From Bacillus carboniphilus (lineage in GTDB: Bacteria; Bacillota; Bacilli; Bacillales; JAIVKR01), in the NCBI RefSeq assembly GCF_020524035.2, contig NZ_CP129013.1, positions 806,001 to 870,000 on the forward strand: a stretch of 64,000 nt of DNA, read 5' to 3'. The first letter of the stretch is position 1, and every line of letters begins with the position of its first letter. Under the pieces are notes generated by a model. It had not been told where the DNA came from. It saw only the letters and a program-made list of their open reading frames with translations, and made no database searches. Position numbers and translations under genes: made by a program. Below are positions 8,846 through 18,435 of the stretch, piece after piece.

Positions 8846-9955
8846 TTAAACCTCCTTCTTTATATCTTTTATGACATTTGGCACAGACATCAACACGGTT
8901 GTGCCATCGTTTACATTAATCGTTAACTCTCCATTTACAAATTCTAAACGTTCTTCTATCCCTAATAAGCCACTACCTCTAACAAGATCTTCACCTTTAT
9001 TCATGCCAATCCCGTTATCTTGTATAGTAATGATGACTTTGTTTTCCACTTGGTCAATTATAATTGAACAGGATGAGGATTGACTATGTCTAACAACATT
9101 TGTAACAGCTTCTTTTAAACACATACTTAAAATATTTTGTATAAAAAGTGATATATTTGATAAATTGGTCTTTTCAATAATTTTATACTCAATTTGAGCA
9201 GCTTTAAGAATTTGTTTAACATGGATCAATTCTTCTTTGAGTTTGATTCCCCTCATGTTGGATACCATGATTCGAACCTCATTAAGTGCTGTTCTCGCTG
9301 TTTGTTGCACGTCTCTAAGTTCATTGCGAGCTTGCTCTCGGTCTTTTTCAATTAATTTATTTGCTAAGTCACTTTTTAATCTTATAAGGGAAAGTTTTTG
9401 ACCTAATGTATCATGAAGGTCTCGGGCGATTCTTTGACGTTCTTCCTGAATGAGTAAGTGGGCAATTTTTTTATTTGCATCTTCAAGTTGCTCTTCCAGT
9501 ACGTCTTGTTTTTTTTTGTTATAAATATTGAAAGGGAGAAGAATGACGCTTATTCCAACAATGACAATAAAAGGTAATTGGTTAAAAAATAATTCGTTCT
9601 TTATGATAATATTATAATTAATGGAAAATCCAGTCGCTATAATATGAATAATATAAATGATGATAAAAGCAAGACGATTTTTTATATGTCCGTTATAATA
9701 GGCAATAAAAAAAGAAAAGTAAATAAACTGATACAAAATAGACATTAATAAAGAAATGCCTATTAAGACACTCGTCCATAAGTAGATGGGCCAATTCTTT
9801 GAAACAAAAGCCAGTCGATAGGAAACAAAAAACAGGATCGTTAATATCGTTCCTACTACAATATCTACGGTAGAAAAAAAGTAGTAAAACGGTAGGATAC
9901 TAAGCATAGACCAAATATATGGAGCAATTCCTGAATCTTTACGAAACCATTTCAT
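8846..9955 (-). CDS. desK: Sensor histidine kinase DesK (membrane thermosensor)
   Basis: The ~150 N-terminal residues form several membrane helices that in this family sense membrane order. The catalytic part has the dimerisation/phosphoacceptor box ERQRIARDLHDTLGQKLSL, with the phosphorylated His near residue 180, and an HATPase_c domain (N box KEAVTNVVRHS, G box GSGLLGIEERLEF). It belongs to the HisKA_3 class that pairs with NarL-type regulators. It lies between des and desR in the same order as in B. subtilis, which supports a role in cold sensing and control of desaturation. Confidence 0.93.
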   Translation of the reverse strand: MKWFRKDSGIAPYIWSMLSILPFYYFFSTVDIVVGTILTILFFVSYRLAFVSKNWPIYLWTSVLIGISLLMSILYQFIYFSFFIAYYNGHIKNRLAFIIIYIIHIIATGFSINYNIIIKNELFFNQLPFIVIVGISVILLPFNIYNKKKQDVLEEQLEDANKKIAHLLIQEERQRIARDLHDTLGQKLSLIRLKSDLANKLIEKDREQARNELRDVQQTARTALNEVRIMVSNMRGIKLKEELIHVKQILKAAQIEYKIIEKTNLSNISLFIQNILSMCLKEAVTNVVRHSQSSSCSIIIDQVENKVIITIQDNGIGMNKGEDLVRGSGLLGIEERLEFVNGELTINVNDGTTVLMSVPNVIKDIKKEV

Positions 9956-10052
9956 ATTTTTACCTCTTCTAAGAAAATAGGTGCGGTATTAGTAGTTTAT
10001 CATATCAATGATATGCTATTACTTTCAGAAAGGATTATAACATTGTTTCTTT

Positions 10053-11081
10053 TTAAGGTTTAACATATTTGGCTTTCCCTCTATTCATCGAATATTCTTT
10101 TAAGGCTTTAAACCCGACAAATTTTTTTTGTTGTTCATCCCATAACCGAAACTTAAGCGATTCCAAGCTAGTAGCAAGGGTTATGGTTGGAACGTTTTGC
10201 AATTCGGCTGTATTGTTATGCACTTCCTCTAATTTGTAATTAGGAACACGTGGACTTAAATGATGAATATGGTGAAAACCTATATTCCCTGTGAGCCATT
10301 GTAAAAATTTCGGAAGTTTGTAATAAGAACTACCTTCTACTGCTGCTTTAACATATTCCCAATTCTCATCCTCTTCGAAATAAGAATCTTCAAATGTATG
10401 TTGGACATAAAAAAGCCAAATACCAAATGCACCTGAAATAAGGAAGATCGTACCTTGAATGATCAATAATGCTTTCCATCCAATTGTAAAGCAAAGAAGA
10501 AGAATAAATGAAACAATTAAAATGTTTGTTATATACGTATTCATACGTTCTTTTTGTTTTGCTTTTTTTCTGTTAAAGCGATTTTTGATTAAAAAGACAT
10601 AGATCGGACCTAATCCAAACATGACAAGTGGATTGCGATAAAACCGATAAGCCATTTTTGTCTTTAAGGGAGCCTCGATATACTCATCCACTGTTAAAAG
10701 CCAAATATCACCTGTCCCACGTTTATCTAAGTTGGAACTTGTGGCATGGTGAATAGAATGTTCATACTTCCATTGGCTAAAAGGAAACAAAGTCATTACT
10801 CCTGTTATCGTACCAAGAATTTTGTTAGCACGTGGACTTCTGAAAAAGGAGGCATGGCAACAATCATGAAAGATAATAAATATTCTTACTAAAAACCCAG
10901 CTGCAATAGCAGCAATAAGAAAGGTTAATACATAAGAAAACGATAAACTTTGATAGGCAAGAAACCATAATGTTAAAAAAGGGACAAATGTATTGATGAT
11001 TTGCCATATGCTGTTTTTTCTATCAGAATTTTCAAAAGGGGAAACCTGTTTTCTTAAATTCTTTTGTTTTTGTTTATTCAT
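10053..11081 (-). CDS. des: Membrane fatty-acid desaturase (Des-like)
   Basis: The enzyme introduces a double bond into membrane phospholipid acyl chains, with a di-iron centre and O2, to restore fluidity in the cold. All three histidine boxes are visible: HDCCHASF near residue 74, EHSIHH near 110 and FHHIHH near 272, with hydrophobic segments between them. At 342 aa it has the size of B. subtilis Des. It is the first gene of the des-desK-desR unit. The ribosome site is weak (AAGGG, about 12 nt upstream), and the start is supported mainly by family length. A palindromic DesR-box candidate lies ~90 bp upstream. Confidence 0.92.
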   Translation of the reverse strand: MNKQKQKNLRKQVSPFENSDRKNSIWQIINTFVPFLTLWFLAYQSLSFSYVLTFLIAAIAAGFLVRIFIIFHDCCHASFFRSPRANKILGTITGVMTLFPFSQWKYEHSIHHATSSNLDKRGTGDIWLLTVDEYIEAPLKTKMAYRFYRNPLVMFGLGPIYVFLIKNRFNRKKAKQKERMNTYITNILIVSFILLLCFTIGWKALLIIQGTIFLISGAFGIWLFYVQHTFEDSYFEEDENWEYVKAAVEGSSYYKLPKFLQWLTGNIGFHHIHHLSPRVPNYKLEEVHNNTAELQNVPTITLATSLESLKFRLWDEQQKKFVGFKALKEYSMNRGKAKYVKP

Positions 11082-11167
11082 ACATTCTCAAAACCCTTCG
11101 TCTTAGTTACTTGTCATGATATACAAACGACTTGAGTCTATAAAGATATAGGTGTCATAGCGTATAT

Positions 11168-11181
11168 ATGACAAATGTCAT
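11168..11181. promoter_or_regulatory. Candidate DesR operator upstream of des
   Basis: ATGACAAATGTCAT is a perfect 6-2-6 palindrome lying 87 bp upstream of the des start. Related half-sites occur nearby (GTCAT at 11153-11157, TGTCATGA at 11112). DesR-P is known to bind tandem sites in the des promoter. The assignment rests on position and symmetry only. The rest of the 11082-11441 intergenic region is AT-rich and must hold the divergent promoters of des and the HAD gene. Confidence 0.45.
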
Positions 11182-11441
11182 ATTGAGGTTGTCCAATATC
11201 TAAATGTTAAATTTTCCTGAAGAAAAATGATTTATTCTTAATAAAAAATCGTCATTCTTACACTCTCATTTTTTTTAGCTGTAAACGAATAATATTATGC
11301 GATACTTTTTACAAAACAGGTGACAAAAATTTTTTCATTTTGCAGGTATCTCAATTCTTTATGTCTAAAACTATACTAGATTACCTTGTTTTTAGTTAAA
11401 AACTAAATAATTGATAATGAATAGAAATGGGAGATATACAG

Positions 11442-12236
11442 ATGATTAAAGCGATTTTTTTTGACTTAGATGATACATTACTTTGGGATGAGCGAAGTGT
11501 TTCCGAAGCATTTGCAAAAACATGCCAGTTTGCGCAAACAAAATATCCATTAGACCCTTATACACTAGAAAAAGCTGTTAGAAAAACTGCAAGAAAGCTA
11601 TACTCTTCTTATGATACTTATGAGTTCACAAAAATGATTGGGATTAATCCATTTGAAGGGCTGTGGGGAGATTTTACTCATGACCATAAAGATTTTCAGA
11701 AAATGAATGAGATTATTCCGAAATATCGAGAAGAAACCTGGACAAAGGGACTAGCTCTACTTGGAATCGATGATTCAGATCTAGGGGCGACTTTAGCTGA
11801 ACAATTTCGTATAGAGAGGAAAAAACATCCCTTTGTCTATAGTGAAACGTTTCAAGTTTTAGATCACTTAAAGGAAGAATATAAACTACTTCTCTTAACA
11901 AATGGTGCACCAGATTTACAAATGAAAAAACTAGAGTTAACACCTGAGTTATCACCATATTTTGACCACATTGTCATTTCAGGTGATTTTGGAAAAGGGA
12001 AACCAGATCCTAGCATTTTTGAATATGCCCTTAACCTACTATCTATTAATAAAAAAGAAGCAATAATGGTAGGAGATAACTTAATGACAGACATACTAGG
12101 AGCATATCGTGTAGGGATCAAAACCGTCTGGATAAACAGAAATAACAAAATAAAAAATGAAGTAGTGCCTGATTATGAAATCAGCAGATTGGAAGAGATC
12201 TTTCCTTTAGTACAAGAGTTGAATAAAATGTATTAA
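11442..12236 (+). CDS. HAD-superfamily hydrolase (HAD-IA, YjjG/YsaA-like)
   Basis: The product is a ~264-aa cytosolic phosphatase-type protein. Motif [14 protein letters not shown] carries both catalytic aspartates at the N-terminus, motif II is LLLTNGAP, motif [16 protein letters not shown] and motif [16 protein letters not shown], so all catalytic residues are present. The long cap between motifs I and II is of the C1 alpha-helical type. ATG 11442 is preferred because GGGAG at 11430-11434 is well spaced and the protein then begins directly at [12 protein letters not shown]. The substrate is unknown; nucleotide or sugar phosphates are common for the family. Confidence 0.88.
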   Translation: MIKAIFFDLDDTLLWDERSVSEAFAKTCQFAQTKYPLDPYTLEKAVRKTARKLYSSYDTYEFTKMIGINPFEGLWGDFTHDHKDFQKMNEIIPKYREETWTKGLALLGIDDSDLGATLAEQFRIERKKHPFVYSETFQVLDHLKEEYKLLLLTNGAPDLQMKKLELTPELSPYFDHIVISGDFGKGKPDPSIFEYALNLLSINKKEAIMVGDNLMTDILGAYRVGIKTVWINRNNKIKNEVVPDYEISRLEEIFPLVQELNKMY

Positions 12237-12311
12237 AAAGGGTAGAAAATTATGGTAGGGTATAGTAAAGTATTATTGTGAAAACATTCACAAAATAAAA
12301 GGAGGACTAAA

Positions 12312-13610
12312 ATGAAAGCTGATGTAACAATTATAGGCGGAGGACCTGCTGGAGTAGAAGCTGCCTTATCAGCAGCTGAATGGAGCAAAAATGTCATTTT
12401 AGTTAGTAATCATCCCATTGGTGAACTAAAGTCAGCCTATACAAATATGATTTTAAACCATGAAAAGGATATCCTTAAGTACCAAACATTTTGGAATCCA
12501 CTTTTTGAACAACGAAAGAAAGAGTGGGAAATTTCTCTTTCTGCTAAATTAATAGAAAAAGGAATACATATTGTTAAAGGAACAGCAGAATTTATAGACC
12601 AAGAGACCATTCGTGTTTTCTCAGATGACGAACACCTTATTCAAAGTAATAAAGTGATTGTTGCAACTGGATCACATCCGGTTTTTCCAAATAAAATGCA
12701 GCCAGATGGAAACCGTATCTTTTCCTATCAAAATATATATAAACTAACCTTTATTCCATCTACCATGCTAGTAGTCGGAGATGGACCAATCGGATATGAA
12801 ATGGTGAATTTTTTCTCGAATTTAGGTATAAAAGTAACCTGGTTATTTCCACAACAGCCTTTTGAACTTTACCATGAGAATATTCAAAACTATTTATTAG
12901 ACTTTTACATTGATAAAGGAGTAAACATAATAAAAGGGCCATATGTTACAAGTGTCGTAAGCAAGGGGGGAGCATGTTGTAGCAAAAAGAGAAGATGGTA
13001 GTGACTATAAAGCAGAAGCTGCCTTTATCACTCTTGGATTTGAACCAAATGTGAAAAACTTAAGTGTAGAAAAGTGTGGCCTTACGTTAAATGAATTTAA
13101 CTCCATAGACTGTGATGAATATGGTATGACTACTTGTCCTTCTATTTATATCGTAGGAGATGCACAAATGCCTTTTGCAGCTGTTTTTGCTAAAGCAAAA
13201 GCAAAGGTAGCTGCCCTTCATGCGTTAGGGCAAAAGGTTAATCCAATAGATGATCGTAACATTCCGTTATCCTTTCATGAAAACCCACAAGTTTCGACAG
13301 TCGGTAACATGAATGGATTTAAAACAGTCACGATAGACTACACGGAAGATAATTTTAAAGCATACATCGATGACCGTAAAAAAAAGGCATGTTAACACTT
13401 TCTATAGATGAGAATGGTGTGATCGCTGGTGGTATTTGTATAGGAGAACAAGCGAAGGATATTATCTCTATGATTGCTCTATTAATTAAAATGGAAGCAG
13501 ATATCTATAAAGTTGAAGATTTTGTCCCTGCCTATCCTTCTTCTATGGGATTACCTTTCGCAGCAATCAGAAAAGCAGTGAAGAGATATCATAAGCTTGA
13601 AAACGTGTAA
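12312..13610 (+). pseudogene. FAD/NAD-dependent pyridine nucleotide-disulfide oxidoreductase-like protein, frameshifted twice
   Basis: The three reading frames together give a ~430-aa flavoprotein: the FAD-binding GGGPAGVEAALSAAEW at the N-terminus, ATGSHPVFP, the NAD-binding VVGDGPIGYEM near residue 155, and the second FAD motif IYIVGDAQM. The usual CxxxxC redox pair is missing (GELKSAYTN lies at that position), so it was not a classical disulfide reductase. Frame breaks occur at a run of six G (12965-12970) and a run of eight A (13378-13385). Both sit in homopolymers, so sequencing error is as likely as true decay. GGAGG precedes ATG 12312. Confidence 0.75.
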
Positions 13611-13633
13611 AAAGGTAGCATGAATCTACCTTT

Positions 13634-14105
13634 TTACATGATCCCAAGAAGTTTTCCAATCATATTCCCCATGTTAGGTGGTCTACCGGGTGGAAATCCG
13701 CCATAACCACCATGTCCCCCCGGGTCCAGGTGGGAATCCACCCATTCCAGGAAACCCTCCTGGACCATAAGGGTTTCCACCCATACCTTGGTTTCCTCCA
13801 GGTCCGAACGGAAATCCACCATACCCTTGATTTCCACCCATTCCATATGGGAATCCACCATATCCTTGGTTTCCTCCAGGTCCGAACGGAAATCCACCAT
13901 ACCCTTGGTTTCCCCCAGGCCCGAATGGATTTCCACCCATACCTTGATTTCCTCCATAAGGATTGCCTCCAAAACCGCTATTTCCAAAATAATTACTCAT
14001 AGTCATTAAACCTTTCACTAAACCACCAATTCTTTGAGGTTGATGTTCAAATCTATATGATTGAACAGGAGGGTAGTAGCCACGCTGATAAGTAGGCATT
14101 GGCAT
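13634..14105 (-). CDS. Gly/Asn/Pro/Phe-rich tandem-repeat protein (single frameshift)
   Basis: From ATG 14105 the first ~45 residues are ordinary, then come tandem repeats of about 15 residues built on GGNQGYGGFPFGP, GMGGNPYGP and similar units. Removing one C from the run 13716-13721 restores a sensible C-terminus, GGYGGFPPGRPPNMGNMIGKLLGIM, ending at 13634. Composition resembles spore-coat or surface-matrix proteins of Bacillus, but I cannot place it in a named family. Repeats are also visible in the DNA. No function is claimed. Confidence 0.6.
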
Positions 14106-14269
14106 AATCGTTTCACCCTTTCATTGATTATTAGGTAAGTGTCCTTATCAGCATATGTTCAAGATTCTATAAGGTTCATATACCTCTCTGGATGCTGAAA
14201 ACTGCATAACTCTCCCTTTTATGGTACGCTAAAGAAACTAGTTTAATTGAATGAAATGAGGGGATGTAA

Positions 14270-15040
14270 TTGGAAAAAGTCGGAGTTCTCATTATCAGCC
14301 ATGGATCCAGGGATGTAGAGTGGGTAAATAATGTTAATCACGCTGTCAACAAGTTGGGAAAATCTTATGAAATTCCGATTGTTTCCTCATACTTAGAAGT
14401 GGTCAAAGATCGAACGATTCAGCAAGGGATTGACCAATTAGAGCAAAAAGGAGTCACACAAATGATTGTTATCCCCCTTTTTGTATCATCAGGAAGCACT
14501 CATATTGATGAAATGAAGTTTGCATTTGGATTAAAAAAATTTCCAGACTGTCAAACGAATATAAAACCTTTTCGTATAAATTCAAGTGTACAGATGAGCT
14601 CCCCTTTAAATGACGATCCAATTGTGATTGAGATGATTTTAAATAAACTTCAGGCGTTATCAATTGAACCTAAAAATGAGCGTGTGTTAATTATTGCTCA
14701 TGGAAGTGACAAAAGTGGATTTCATGAAAAATGGATCGCTATCTTGCAGAGTATTGCTCTAAAGATAAAAAAGGAGGGAGATTTTTCTGATGTTGATTAT
14801 GCAATGCTTCTTCCAGATCAGTCGATCAAAAAGTTAACGGATTGGGAGATGAATTTTCCGGAAGAACCTGTCATTGTCTTTCCCTTTTTCTTAAGTAAAG
14901 GCTATTTTACAAAAACGGAAATACCTAATCGTTTAAAAGATTTTTCATATCGTTATAATGGGGAAACGATCTTGCCACATTCATTGATTGAAAAATGGCT
15001 TAAAAAACAAATTCATCTATACATAAATAAGATAGTCTAA
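14270..15040 (+). CDS. Sirohydrochlorin chelatase (CbiX/SirB family)
   Basis: The 256-aa product has the two tandem class II chelatase-like halves of this family. The N-terminal half begins VGVLIISHGSRD, with the metal-binding His in SHGSR, and continues with PLFVSSGSTH and a second His. The C-terminal half has IIAHGSDKSGF and PFFLSKGYF. Family members insert Co2+ or Fe2+ into sirohydrochlorin for cobalamin or siroheme synthesis. No other tetrapyrrole genes are adjacent, so which metal is used cannot be decided. The start is a TTG (14270) behind GAGGGG. Confidence 0.82.
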   Translation: MEKVGVLIISHGSRDVEWVNNVNHAVNKLGKSYEIPIVSSYLEVVKDRTIQQGIDQLEQKGVTQMIVIPLFVSSGSTHIDEMKFAFGLKKFPDCQTNIKPFRINSSVQMSSPLNDDPIVIEMILNKLQALSIEPKNERVLIIAHGSDKSGFHEKWIAILQSIALKIKKEGDFSDVDYAMLLPDQSIKKLTDWEMNFPEEPVIVFPFFLSKGYFTKTEIPNRLKDFSYRYNGETILPHSLIEKWLKKQIHLYINKIV

Positions 15041-15103
15041 TAAGGTTCAATGAGCGAATAAATGAGTATAATAAGATAAAATATGTGAAAGGGGATCATT
15101 TAT

Positions 15104-16896
15104 TTGAATTACAAAAACCGAGAAGAAGTACCAACAGAAGAAAAATGGAATCTAAAAGATATATATGAATCGGAATCCTTATGGAAAGCAGATTTTGAAA
15201 AAGTTGAAAAATCGATTGAAAAGATTAAATCATATGACGGAAATATAAAAGATGCCCAGTCTCTTTTTGACTACTTAAAGCTTGATGAAGAAATCGGCTA
15301 TAGTTATAAGAAGTTGTATGTTTATACTATGCTGCAAAAAGATTTAGATACAAGAGAGACTTCCTCACAAGCCATGATGGACCAAGCCAGTCAGCTCGGT
15401 CAAAAATTAACTGCTGCTCGCTCATTTTTTATGCCATTCTTGTTAAGTTTAGAAGAAGAGGAGCTAAAGTCGTATATAGAGTGCATAGAAGGTCTCCGCT
15501 ATTTTGAAGATGATTTACTGGATTCTTTCCGATATAAACAACATGTGTTAAATAAGGAACAAGAAGAGATTTTATCACAAATGGGTGAAGCTCTTTCAGC
15601 CCCACAAAAAATTTTCGGTATGATCAATAATGCTGATATAAGGTTTGGAATAGTTAAAGATGATGAAGGAAATGAAGTAGAGCTGACACGTGGAATGTTC
15701 TCTAAAATTATGAAAAAGCAAGATCGACAAAAGCGAAAAGAAGCGTACGAAGCATACTATCAACCTTATTTACAAAATAGTAATACCATCGCAACAACAC
15801 TATCAGCAGCTATTCGTAACAATGTCCAGCTGTCAAAAATGCGTCACTATCCTTCTGCAATTGAACGGTCCTTATTTGCAGATAGAGTACCTGTGTCTGT
15901 ATATGACAACTTAATTCACGAAACAAGAAATCACCTCGAACCAATGGAAAAATACTTATCCGTTCGCAAAAAGGTGTTAAACGTTGATGAGCTTCGTCCT
16001 TATGATCTGTCTGTCCCATTAATAAAAGATGCAGATGTTGACATTTCCTATGAAGATGCTTATAAACAAATGCTTGAAAGCTTAGCACCTTTAGGAGAGG
16101 AATATGTATCCACATTAGCATCATTTAAAGATAAATGTTATATCGACGTAAGAGAGACAAAAGGAAAAAGGTCTGGTGCATATAACTTAGGTTTATACGG
16201 AGTTCATCCTTTTATACTACTCAATCATCGTGATGACTTAGATAGTTTATTTACGTTAACACATGAGTGCGGACATGCGATGCACTCGTATTATACTCTA
16301 AATACCAACCCTTAATCTCTTCTGGCTATTCCATTTTTGTTGCAGAAGTCGCTTCAACCGTAAATGAAGTGTTGTTAATTCGTAATTTATTGAAAAAGAC
16401 TACAGATCAAGAGGTTAAGAAGCATTTATTGAATCATTTTATCGACAGCTTCAAAGGAACCATGTATACACAAGTAATGTTTGCACAATTTGAAAAAGAA
16501 ACACATGAAAGAGCGGAAAAGGAGCAGCCATTAAATAAAGATGTGTTTAGTGAAGTTTATGAACGTCTTTATCAAAATTATAATGGTGACCAAGTGGTTA
16601 GAGGGGAAGAACTTAAAGTTGGTTGGTCACGAATCCCCCATTTTTATCGTCCGTTTTATGTGTATAAATATGCTACAGGATATGCGGCTGCGATTGATAT
16701 TGCGGATCGATTGTTAGCTGGTGATCCTCATACACAAAAAACGTATTTGGAATTTTTGAAAAAAGGAAGCTCGAAGTATCCTTTAGAGCTTTTAGCTGAA
16801 ACAGGGGTTGATTTAACTTCACGAAAGCCGATTCAAAACGCTCTAAATGTTTTTTCAGGGATTCTGGATGATTTCGAACAAATAATGATTCATTAA
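15104..16896 (+). pseudogene. pepF: Oligoendopeptidase F (M3 zinc peptidase), one frameshift
   Basis: The product would be a ~600-aa cytosolic metallopeptidase cleaving short peptides. The first frame (to 16315) holds the helical N-terminal part and the zinc motif LTHECGHAMHSYY (HExxH). The second frame (from about 16290) continues with GYSIFVAEVASTVNE, which supplies the third zinc ligand, and runs to 16896. The break at about 16285-16295 lies right after the zinc site and can be explained by one lost T (SYYYSKYQP expected). Everything else is intact, so a sequencing error is quite possible. Start TTG 15104 follows AAAGGGG. Confidence 0.88.
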
Positions 16897-16900
16897 TTTG

Positions 16901-16926
16901 TTGACCTGTCTCTAAAGGCAGGTCTT
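16901..16926 (+). terminator. Probable terminator after pepF
   Basis: GACCTG pairs with CAGGTC around a short loop, followed by TTAT. The U-tract is weak. Confidence 0.4.
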
Positions 16927-16995
16927 ATATTGTAACCATCATAAACCATTTTAAAATTCATATACTGTAGTAAATGGTTTAATGGAGTTGAGAAA

Positions 16996-17436
16996 ATGGC
17001 GAGAAGTTTTTTTGTAGAGAAAGTTCATGTTAATTATAAGGAAATGTGGAATTACATACAGGACATGAATAATTGGGCACCACTAGTTCCAGGGTATCAA
17101 ATACATAAAATTTTTAATGAAAAAAGGTCTATCTGGCATTTTAAAATGGATTTAGGGTTTATGAAGCCGTTAGTGAAAATGGAAGTGAACATTACTGAAT
17201 GGAAGGAACCTTCTAAAGTATCCTTCGATTTAAAAGGTCTTAATCAGCCATTTGAAGGGTCAGGTTTTTTTGAAGCTAAAACAAAACGAAGTATCACAAC
17301 TGAGATTAAAGGGAGTTTAACCATTGAAGCAAAAGGAGCACTTGCTACGATTATTAATCGGACGTTACAGTCGAAAGTTGATGAAATCACAAAGCAATTG
17401 ACAAGTGGGGTAGCAAGAGAAATAGATAATTTATAA
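16996..17436 (+). CDS. SRPBCC/CoxG-family protein
   Basis: The 146-aa product begins with MARSFFVEKV and has the pattern of a START-like (SRPBCC) fold with an N-terminal strand, a WNYIQDMNNWAPLVPGY loop and a long C-terminal helix (LQSKVDEITKQLTSGVAREI). It resembles the CO dehydrogenase subunit G family, which in most bacteria occurs without CO dehydrogenase and probably binds a hydrophobic ligand. GGAG precedes the ATG. It is a single gene with no functional partner nearby. Confidence 0.7.
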   Translation: MARSFFVEKVHVNYKEMWNYIQDMNNWAPLVPGYQIHKIFNEKRSIWHFKMDLGFMKPLVKMEVNITEWKEPSKVSFDLKGLNQPFEGSGFFEAKTKRSITTEIKGSLTIEAKGALATIINRTLQSKVDEITKQLTSGVAREIDNL

Positions 17437-17551
17437 TTTTTATTAATTTAGTTTACATAATAATATTATCAACAAGTAAGAACAGGTTAACTTTGTCAGT
17501 AATAGTTTCTTTCTTTTCGCACATGTTATGGGTGAAGGAGGAGATGAAATT

Positions 17552-18298
17552 TTGTTAAGGAAACTTTTCTCAATCACCATAACAATGGGAGCGATCGTTG
17601 CTATTGTAGGATGTAATAATACAGACAATACGACAGGAAATCAAATGAATGAAACTGATAATATGTCGTCTGAAGTTCAAGAAATGAGTCACGGAAAAGT
17701 GACGTTTGATCAAAATTCATTTAGTACGTCCATACCTAGCGATAAGATCCCTAATAGTAAAATTATTGGTAAGGGGATTTATAAGTTTTATTACAACCAA
17801 CAGGGTGGGGGGGAGAAAGCAGCACCAACACCAAAAGAAGCACCAAGTCAGCCTGAAGGAGAGACTGGTGATCAAGAAACTGAAACACCAAATACGGATA
17901 CGAATGAAGAGACAGCTACATTATCAGATGAAGTTCAACAAGTCATTGATTTAACAAACGAAGAAAGAAGAAAAAATGGTCTATCTGATCTTAAAGCGGA
18001 TCAAGAATTAAGTGCTGTGGCAAAAGCAAAGTCAGATGATATGCAAGCTAACAATTATTTCTCTCATACGAGTCCTAATCATGGAACACCATTCGAGATG
18101 ATGAGAAGTTATGGCATTGATTTTAATACGGCAGGTGAAAACATCGCTCAAGGGCAACCAACGGCAGCTGACGTAGTGGAAGATTGGATGAATAGTGAAG
18201 GACATCGTAAAAACATTCTTAATGGAGACTATACCCATATTGGAGTGGGATATAACTCTAATGGTCACTACTGGACGCAAATGTTTGTAGGAAGATAA
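17552..18298 (+). CDS. Secreted CAP/SCP-domain lipoprotein (YkwD-like)
   Basis: A TTG at 17552, placed ideally after AAGGAGGAG, gives a lipoprotein signal MLRKLFSITITMGAIVAIVG followed by the lipobox Cys. A linker rich in Pro, Glu and Thr (about residues 88-120) leads to a complete C-terminal CAP domain: LTNEERRKNGL, YFSHTSPNHGTPFEMM, AGENIAQG, WMNSEGHRKNILNGDYTHIGVGY and WTQMFVGR. The His and Glu residues of the CAP cavity are present. In Bacillus such proteins are surface or spore associated, with unclear activity. The longer frame from ATG 17528 would destroy the signal peptide. Confidence 0.85.
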   Translation: MLRKLFSITITMGAIVAIVGCNNTDNTTGNQMNETDNMSSEVQEMSHGKVTFDQNSFSTSIPSDKIPNSKIIGKGIYKFYYNQQGGGEKAAPTPKEAPSQPEGETGDQETETPNTDTNEETATLSDEVQQVIDLTNEERRKNGLSDLKADQELSAVAKAKSDDMQANNYFSHTSPNHGTPFEMMRSYGIDFNTAGENIAQGQPTAADVVEDWMNSEGHRKNILNGDYTHIGVGYNSNGHYWTQMFVGR

Positions 18299-18435
18299 TT
18301 AGGCTGGTTGCTAGAGGTAAATCAAAAGAAGGACCTACCATCGATTGTTGAGTCGTCGAATTACTCTTAGTTGGGTGTAGGTCCCTCTTGAATTAAATTA
18401 TATGGACATTGACTAATAATTAATAGAAGTAATTG

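Noticed and set aside
13712-14009. Regularly spaced repeats and two plus-strand reading frames resembling a short CRISPR array or proteins
   Set aside because: The repeats encode the Gly-rich protein on the minus strand; spacers are not unique and the plus-strand frames are its mirror images.
18331-18384. Terminator after the CAP-domain gene
   Set aside because: GGACCTAC and GTAGGTCC pair but the loop is 38 nt and no T run follows; too weak to list as a terminator.
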